Source: Actinomycetota bacterium (GTDB lineage Bacteria; Actinomycetota; Acidimicrobiia; Acidimicrobiales; Iamiaceae). From it: 5,662 bases of DNA. The notes under the pieces are model-generated. The model worked only from the letters and a program-made list of their open reading frames with translations. It made no database searches and was not told where the DNA came from. The position numbers and the translations under genes were made by a program. Of the stretch, positions 1 through 5,662 are shown one piece after another (position 1 is the stretch's first letter; every line of letters starts with the position of its first letter). The stretch lies in contig JADGOP010000181.1 of NCBI GenBank assembly GCA_017882935.1, positions 1 through 5,662 of the forward strand, read 5' to 3'.

Positions 1-729
1 ACGATCGTGGCGCGGGAGCCCGACTTCCACGGCTGGACCCGTGGGGCGGTGGTCGCGCTCCTCCTCGCCACGGTCCTCGCCGCGGTGTGCGCGGTCGGCC
101 TGACCGGACCCGGTCGTCGGGTCGCCGGCGGGGTGTCCGGGGGGCTCCTGGCGGCGGCGCTGCTGATCAGCCCTGCCGCCTGGACGGTCAGCGAGATGTG
201 GAACGCGCCCCTCAACGCCACCCTGCCGCAGGCCGGGCCACGCGCTGGCATGGCAGGGAGCACGTTCGGGTCGGCCGCGTTCCACGGCGATGCCTCGCTG
301 GCCGCGTTCCTGCGCCAGCAGCGCGGGAACGCCGCGTGGGACGTGGTGGTGGCGAACGCGCAGACGGCCTCGGGGCTCGAGGCCGAGGACGGGCTGTCGG
401 TGATGGCGCTCGGCGGCTTCATGGGCACCGACCCGGCCACGACCGTCGCAACCTTCGCGACCGACGTCGCCGCCGGCCGGGTGCGCTACGTGCTCGTGGA
501 CTCGAGCGCGCTCGACGGCACCGGCGGCTTCGGCGGGGGAGGTGGCTTCGGCGGTCGCTTCGGCGGCGGCCAGGGTGGCTCGGGAGGCTCGGGTGTGCTG
601 TCGGCGGCGCGCCAGGTGTGCACGCCGGTCACGACCGACAGCACCGGCGGGTCGTTGCCGCGGGCGTTCAGCGGCAGCCTCTACGACTGCGCGGGCAAGG
701 CCGGCGCCCTGCGCGACACGGGGTCGTGA
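1..729 (+). CDS. GT39/ArnT/YkcB-like membrane glycosyltransferase, C-terminal part (5' truncated)
   Basis: The reading frame is open from base 1 to the TGA at 727-729, giving 242 residues of a protein that starts outside the window. Two hydrophobic segments (about residues 15-36 and 41-62) look like the last membrane helices of a GT-C fold enzyme. They are followed by an extracytoplasmic soluble domain with the stretches VVVANAQTASGLEAEDGL (116-131 region), VMALGGFMGTDP (134-145) and GRVRYVLV (159-166). These resemble, from memory, the C-terminal domain of actinobacterial 'glycosyltransferase family 39' proteins related to Bacillus YkcB. Such enzymes transfer a sugar from a polyprenyl-phosphate donor on the outer face of the membrane; donor and acceptor here are unknown. 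A Gly-rich stretch at residues 175-198 separates this domain from a short tail with two cysteines (C207, C230) that could form a disulfide. The catalytic N-terminal part is not in the window, so activity cannot be judged. The gene converges with the kinase gene on the opposite strand. Confidence 0.85.
   Translation, partial: TIVAREPDFHGWTRGAVVALLLATVLAAVCAVGLTGPGRRVAGGVSGGLLAAALLISPAAWTVSEMWNAPLNATLPQAGPRAGMAGSTFGSAAFHGDASLAAFLRQQRGNAAWDVVVANAQTASGLEAEDGLSVMALGGFMGTDPATTVATFATDVAAGRVRYVLVDSSALDGTGGFGGGGGFGGRFGGGQGGSGGSGVLSAARQVCTPVTTDSTGGSLPRAFSGSLYDCAGKAGALRDTGS
523..594 (+). repeat. Gly-rich low-complexity repeat inside the glycosyltransferase gene
   Basis: The DNA repeats the unit ggcttcggcgg or its close variant cgcttcggcgg three times (527-561 region), then runs into ggtggctcgggaggctcgggt. 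It encodes residues 175-198, made of Gly with interspersed Phe, Ser, Arg and Gln (GGFGGGGGFGGRFGGG, then GGSGGSG). Gly-rich linkers at this place are familiar in actinobacterial members of this glycosyltransferase group. It probably acts as a flexible spacer outside the membrane and could vary in length between strains by replication slippage. Confidence 0.8.
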
Positions 730-751
730 GCCCAGCGCCGTGCGGGGTGGG

Positions 752-2077
752 TCAGACGTGGCCTGCGGAGGCGATGGCGGTGTCCATCTCGGCGCCCCGC
801 TGGATGCTCTGCATGATCTCGACGGCCAGGTCGGGGTACTTCGTCATCAGCGAGGCGTAGATGACCTGCTGCTCCTGGAGCAGGTCGGCGCCGGGGGCCA
901 GGGTCTGGGCGGCGCCCTCGAGGTAGAGCATCTGCTTCGAGAGCAGCACCAGCTCGCGCGGGATGCGCACGCGGTACTTCACCATCGAGCGGATCATGGT
1001 GTCCATCAGCTCGCCCAGCTGCGCGACGACCACGCCGTCGGTCACGAACGGCTCGTAGAGCCGCTGGATCTCGGCCGCCATCTCCTCCACGCTCACGTCG
1101 GCCGGCACCGACCCGAACGAGCGCAGCGCCCGGACCATGGAGGCGTAGTCGTTGGTGGTGACGGCCATGAGGTAGGTGGCGAGCCGCGCCCGGGCGGACT
1201 CGGTGAGCCGGCCGACGATGCCGAAGTCGAAGAGCACGAAGGTGCCGTCGGACAGCACTGCGATGTTGCCGGCGTGCAGGTCGCCGTGGAAGAAGCCGTG
1301 CACGAGGACGCCTTCGACCACCGTCTGCACGGCCATGCGCAGCAGTCGCTCGGTGTCGACGCCGGCCGCCTTCATGCCCTCGACGTCGGACAGCTGGAAC
1401 CCCCGGATGCGCTCCATGGTGAGCACACGGCGGCCCACGAGGTGGTGGTGGACGATGGGCACGCGGGCGTCGGTGATCTGCTCGTCGACGAGGATCCGCC
1501 GCATCCGCTCCATGTTGTCGGCTTCGAGGCGGAAGTCCATCTCCTCGTGGAGCGTGCGGGCGAAGTCCTCGGCGAGGGCGCGGGGTGAGCCCACCGACGT
1601 CTGCGGGATGCGCTCCAGCACCTCGCACACCAGCAGCAGGGCGCGCAGCTCGTCGCGCACCTGCTCGTCGAGCCCGGGACGCTGCACCTTGACGACCACC
1701 TCGGTGCCGTCGAGCAGGGTGGCGCCGTGGACCTGCCCGATGGAGGCGGCGGCGAGTGGCTCGTCCTCGAAGGAGGCGAACGCCGAGCCGAGGGGTCGGC
1801 CGAGGTCCTCCTCGACGATCGCGCGGGCGGTGGCGCCGGGGAACGGCGGCACGCGGTCGCGCAGCGACGCGAACTCCTCGGTCCAGTCCGGAGGGAAGAG
1901 CCCGGGGCTCGACGCGATCACCTGACCCACCTTGACGAAGGTGGGGCCGAGCTCGATGAAGGCGTTGCGGAGCCGCCGTGGGAGGGGCTGCGAGGTGTGC
2001 GCCAGGTGGCGGGCGAGGGTGGTGCCGACGGTGCCCGTGCGCCGGGCGATGCCTCCTCGGCGATGTCGACCGGCCAC
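752..2077 (-). CDS. ABC1/UbiB (AarF) family atypical protein kinase-like protein
   Basis: A complete 441-residue protein with the diagnostic motifs of the ABC1/UbiB/ADCK family in order: KxGQ motif K49-V-G-Q52 (family-specific N-terminal extension that folds over the active site), Ala-rich nucleotide loop AAASIGQVH (109-117) in place of a kinase Gly-rich loop, the ATP-binding lysine K130 in VVVKVQRPG, ExD motif E179-M-D181, catalytic loop HGDLHAGN (264-271) and the metal-binding DFG (284-286). All expected catalytic residues are present. E. coli UbiB, which supports ubiquinone synthesis, is about 540 residues and ends in membrane helices. This protein lacks that hydrophobic tail, so it is probably cytoplasmic or peripheral. 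Many actinobacteria make menaquinone only, so a ubiquinone role should not be assumed; lipid or isoprenoid handling is a guess. The GTG start is the most upstream possible, because an in-frame TAA lies 9 bases before it. No Shine-Dalgarno is near, but TAACGT six bases upstream fits a leaderless transcript. The gene is divergent from the ABC exporter genes. Confidence 0.95.
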   Translation of the reverse strand: MAGRHRRGGIARRTGTVGTTLARHLAHTSQPLPRRLRNAFIELGPTFVKVGQVIASSPGLFPPDWTEEFASLRDRVPPFPGATARAIVEEDLGRPLGSAFASFEDEPLAAASIGQVHGATLLDGTEVVVKVQRPGLDEQVRDELRALLLVCEVLERIPQTSVGSPRALAEDFARTLHEEMDFRLEADNMERMRRILVDEQITDARVPIVHHHLVGRRVLTMERIRGFQLSDVEGMKAAGVDTERLLRMAVQTVVEGVLVHGFFHGDLHAGNIAVLSDGTFVLFDFGIVGRLTESARARLATYLMAVTTNDYASMVRALRSFGSVPADVSVEEMAAEIQRLYEPFVTDGVVVAQLGELMDTMIRSMVKYRVRIPRELVLLSKQMLYLEGAAQTLAPGADLLQEQQVIYASLMTKYPDLAVEIMQSIQRGAEMDTAIASAGHV

Positions 2078-2083
2078 GTCGGG

Positions 2084-2089
2084 ACGTTA
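2084..2089 (-). promoter_or_regulatory. Putative -10 box of a leaderless promoter for the ABC1/UbiB-like gene
   Basis: On the minus strand the hexamer TAACGT fits the actinobacterial -10 pattern TANNNT. It is followed by exactly six bases (CCCGAC) and then the GTG start at 2077, so transcription would begin at or next to the start codon. No good -35 box is seen 16-18 bases upstream and no Shine-Dalgarno precedes the GTG, both common in leaderless actinobacterial genes. TANNNT is a short, weak pattern, so this rests mainly on the spacing. Confidence 0.45.
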
Positions 2090-2126
2090 TTCGACGGGCG
2101 TCGCGCGCGCCCCCTCCGGTACGGTT

Positions 2127-2144
2127 CTTGACCCGCGGGTCAAG
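2127..2144. promoter_or_regulatory. Perfect 18 bp palindrome, candidate operator between divergent genes
   Basis: CTTGACCCGCGGGTCAAG is identical to its own reverse complement over all 18 bases, and symmetry stops at the next base pair. It lies in the 103 bp gap between the kinase gene (minus) and the exporter genes (plus), 50 bases from the kinase start and 37 bases before the proposed exporter start. A dimeric repressor such as a TetR- or MarR-type protein would fit a site of this size, though no regulator gene is in the window. Each half contains TTGACC, a possible -35 box, but neither strand has a convincing -10 box at 16-18 bases from it. On the plus strand a weak TANNNT match (TACGGT, 2120-2125) would put the transcription start inside the palindrome. 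Confidence 0.5.
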
Positions 2145-2170
2145 CCACACGGCACCCGCGCGGGGACCCC

Positions 2171-2175
2171 AGGAG
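2171..2175 (+). promoter_or_regulatory. Shine-Dalgarno site AGGAG for the ABC exporter A subunit
   Basis: AGGAG is the only good Shine-Dalgarno match in the intergenic region on this strand. It lies five bases before an in-frame ATC at 2181. No ATG, GTG or TTG in the exporter frame lies at a usable distance, so this site is what argues for a non-standard ATC start. Confidence 0.6.
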
Positions 2176-2180
2176 CACCG

Positions 2181-3988
<1,808 letters not shown>

Positions 3989-3992
<4 letters not shown>

Positions 3993-5662
3993 GCACCGAC
4001 ACCACCCCCGTCGACTCCCACGAGCGCCAGCACCTCGCCGACAAGGCGAGCGTCGAGTCCGCCGTCTCGTCCACCCCGCACCTCCTGCGGCGCATGGGAG
4101 GCCTCGCCCGTCCCTACCGCAAGGGCATGGTCCAGGGCGGGCTGCTCGTGGTGATGTACGCGTTCACCACGCTGGCCGGCCCGTACCTCGTCAGCGTCGG
4201 CATCGACCAGGGCATCGCCAAGCACGACGGCCACGCCCTGAACCTCGTGGTGGCGGCGTTCGTGGCGGTCGCGCTGCTCGCCTGGGTCGTGGAGCGGGCC
4301 CAGATCCTGGTCATCTCCAAGGTGGGCGAGGCCTTCCTGCGCGACTTGCGGACGCAGGTGTTCGACCACCTGCAGCGCCTCTCGATGCCGTTCTACGACC
4401 GCGAGAAGGCGGGCGTGATCGTGTCGCGCATGACGGCCGACATCGACTCCATGGAGGACCTCGTGCAGCAGGGCCTCCTGCTCATGCTGTCGAACACCGT
4501 GCTGCTGGTCGTGGCGGTCGTCTTCCTCGCGGTCGTGTCCTGGCAGCTGCTGCTGGTCTGCCTCATCCCGGTGCCGCTCGTGATCGTCGCCACGGTCAAG
4601 TTCCAGCGCGACTCCAACCGGTCCTACCTCCGCATCCGCGACTGGATCGGGCTCACGCTCACCTCGCTCCAGGAGGGCATCAGCGGCGTGCGCGTGATCC
4701 AGGCGTTCAGCCGCGAGGACACGCAGGTGAAGCGCTTCTCGCGCCGCAACCGCGGCCTCTACGACGAGTACATGCGGTCCGTGTGGATCTCGTGCTGGTA
4801 CCTGCCCATCATCGAGTTCTCCGGCACCTTCACCACCGGACTGGTGATCGGCGTCGGTGGCTGGATGACGCTGCAAGGCGTCGTCACGGTCGGCACGGTG
4901 TCGTTCTTCGTGCTGAGCCTCTCCAACCTGTTCGACCCGATCCAGCAGCTGAGCCAGTACTTCAACCAGGTGCAGTCGTCGAGCGCCGGGCTGTCGAAGC
5001 TGTTCGCGCTGCTCGACACGCCGGTCGACGTGGCCGAGGCCGACGACCCGGTCGACCTGCCCAACCAGGGCACCATCGAGGTGCGTGGGGTGTCGTTCTC
5101 CTACGGCGGGTCCGACGAGCTGGTGCTGCGCGACGTCGACCTCACCGTCGCCCCGGGCGAGCGCCTGGCGCTGGTCGGTCCCACCGGCGCGGGAAAGTCC
5201 ACGCTGGCCAAGCTCATCGCCCGGCTCTACGACCCGGTCTCGGGCACGGTGTCGTTCGGCGGCGTCGACCTGCGGCAGGCGTCGCACGCCTCGTTGCGGC
5301 GCCACCTCTGCGTGGTGCCCCAGGAGGGCTTCCTCTTCAGCGGCACCATCCTCGAGAACGTGCGACTCGCCCGACCCGAGGCCACCGATGCCGAGGTGGC
5401 CGCGGCGCTCGCCGCCATCGGGTCGCTGGAGCGCTTCGAGGCGCTGCCCGACGGCCTGGCCACCGAGGTCCACGAGCGGGGCTCGCGGCTGTCGGCCGGC
5501 GAGAAGCAACTCGTGTCGCTCGCCCGGGCCGCGCTGGCCGACCCCGCGGTGCTGGTGCTCGACGAGGCCACCTCGTCGCTCGACCCCGGCACCGAGGTCG
5601 TCGTCGAGAACGCCATGGAGAAGCTCATGCAGGGGCGCACGGTCATCGTCATCGCGCACCGG
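3989..5662 (+). CDS. ABC exporter half-transporter, subunit B (degenerate signature motif), 3' truncated
   Basis: The GTG at 3989 opens a frame that runs uninterrupted to the window edge (558 codons); its first bases form a GTGA overlap with the TGA stop of subunit A, so translation is likely coupled. The product starts with a polar, probably cytoplasmic stretch (1-45), then six membrane helices near 47-69, 84-104, 162-183, 184-203, 271-292 and 298-316. The ATPase has A-loop Y372, Walker A GPTGAGKST (397-405), Q-loop Q445, Walker B LVLDEATS with catalytic E526, D-loop SSLD (529-532) and H557 as next-to-last visible residue. The signature is LSAGE (501-505), not LSGGQ, and the preceding X-loop reads TEVHERG where TEVGERG is typical. 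It therefore supplies intact Walker motifs to the consensus site and a weakened signature to the degenerate site of a heterodimer with subunit A. Probably only a few dozen residues are missing. Resembles, from memory, actinobacterial tandem exporter pairs such as Rv1273c/Rv1272c; substrate unknown. Confidence 0.96.

Noticed and set aside
730..751. Possible bidirectional terminator between the convergent glycosyltransferase and kinase genes.
   Set aside because: The 22 bases hold no inverted repeat of useful length and no T-tract on either strand.
2096..2112. Small inverted repeat GGGCG ... CGCCC with a 7-base loop in the divergent region, considered as a hairpin or terminator.
   Set aside because: The stem is only five base pairs in very GC-rich DNA, there is no T-run, and both genes point away from it.
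2128..2156. TTGACC in the palindrome as a -35 box for the exporter operon.
   Set aside because: At 15-18 bases downstream the sequence is GC-rich (around ggcacc) with no TANNNT match, so a standard promoter is not supported there.
1932..2180. Extending exporter subunit A upstream to the ATG at 1932.
   Set aside because: This would add 83 residues of Arg-rich translation antisense to the conserved KxGQ end of the kinase gene and run through the intergenic region. Exporters of this family do not have such an extension.

Overview
This 5.66 kb window comes from a bacterium with very high GC content. Third codon positions are almost all G or C, and GTG is used as a start codon. One promoter-like site looks leaderless. 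Together these suggest an actinobacterium (Actinomycetes or Acidimicrobiia), but no marker in the window fixes the lineage.

There are four genes and almost no free space. (1) Positions 1-729, + strand: the C-terminal 242 residues of a membrane glycosyltransferase of the GT39/ArnT/YkcB type, cut by the left edge. It has two membrane helices, a soluble C-terminal domain and a Gly-rich linker. (2) Positions 752-2077, - strand: a complete 441-residue ABC1/UbiB (AarF) family atypical kinase. It converges tail to tail on gene 1 with a 22 bp gap. (3) Positions 2181-3992, + strand: an ABC exporter half-transporter (membrane domain plus ATPase), divergent from the kinase. (4) Position 3989 to the right edge, + strand: a second ABC exporter half-transporter whose GTG start overlaps the TGA stop of gene 3. 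It is cut right after the H-loop histidine.

Genes 3 and 4 read as the two subunits of a heterodimeric type IV (ABCB-like) exporter. The deviations from consensus are split between the subunits so that all of them fall in one ATP site. Subunit A has Asp in place of the catalytic Walker B Glu and Glu in place of the Q-loop Gln. Subunit B has LSAGE in place of LSGGQ. The other site is consensus. This is the known TM287/288, BmrCD and TAP style of asymmetry, so it is a clear assignment and not a new system. The substrate cannot be read from the sequence.

The 103 bp divergent region (2078-2180) is the most interesting non-coding part. It holds a perfect 18 bp palindrome, a -10-like TAACGT placed six bases before the kinase GTG (a leaderless arrangement), and a Shine-Dalgarno AGGAG five bases before an in-frame ATC. 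That ATC is the only well-placed initiation site for the exporter A subunit: no in-frame ATG, GTG or TTG lies between the kinase start and an ATG at 2268, which would remove the N-terminal elbow helix. No mobile element, CRISPR array, tRNA or rRNA was seen.
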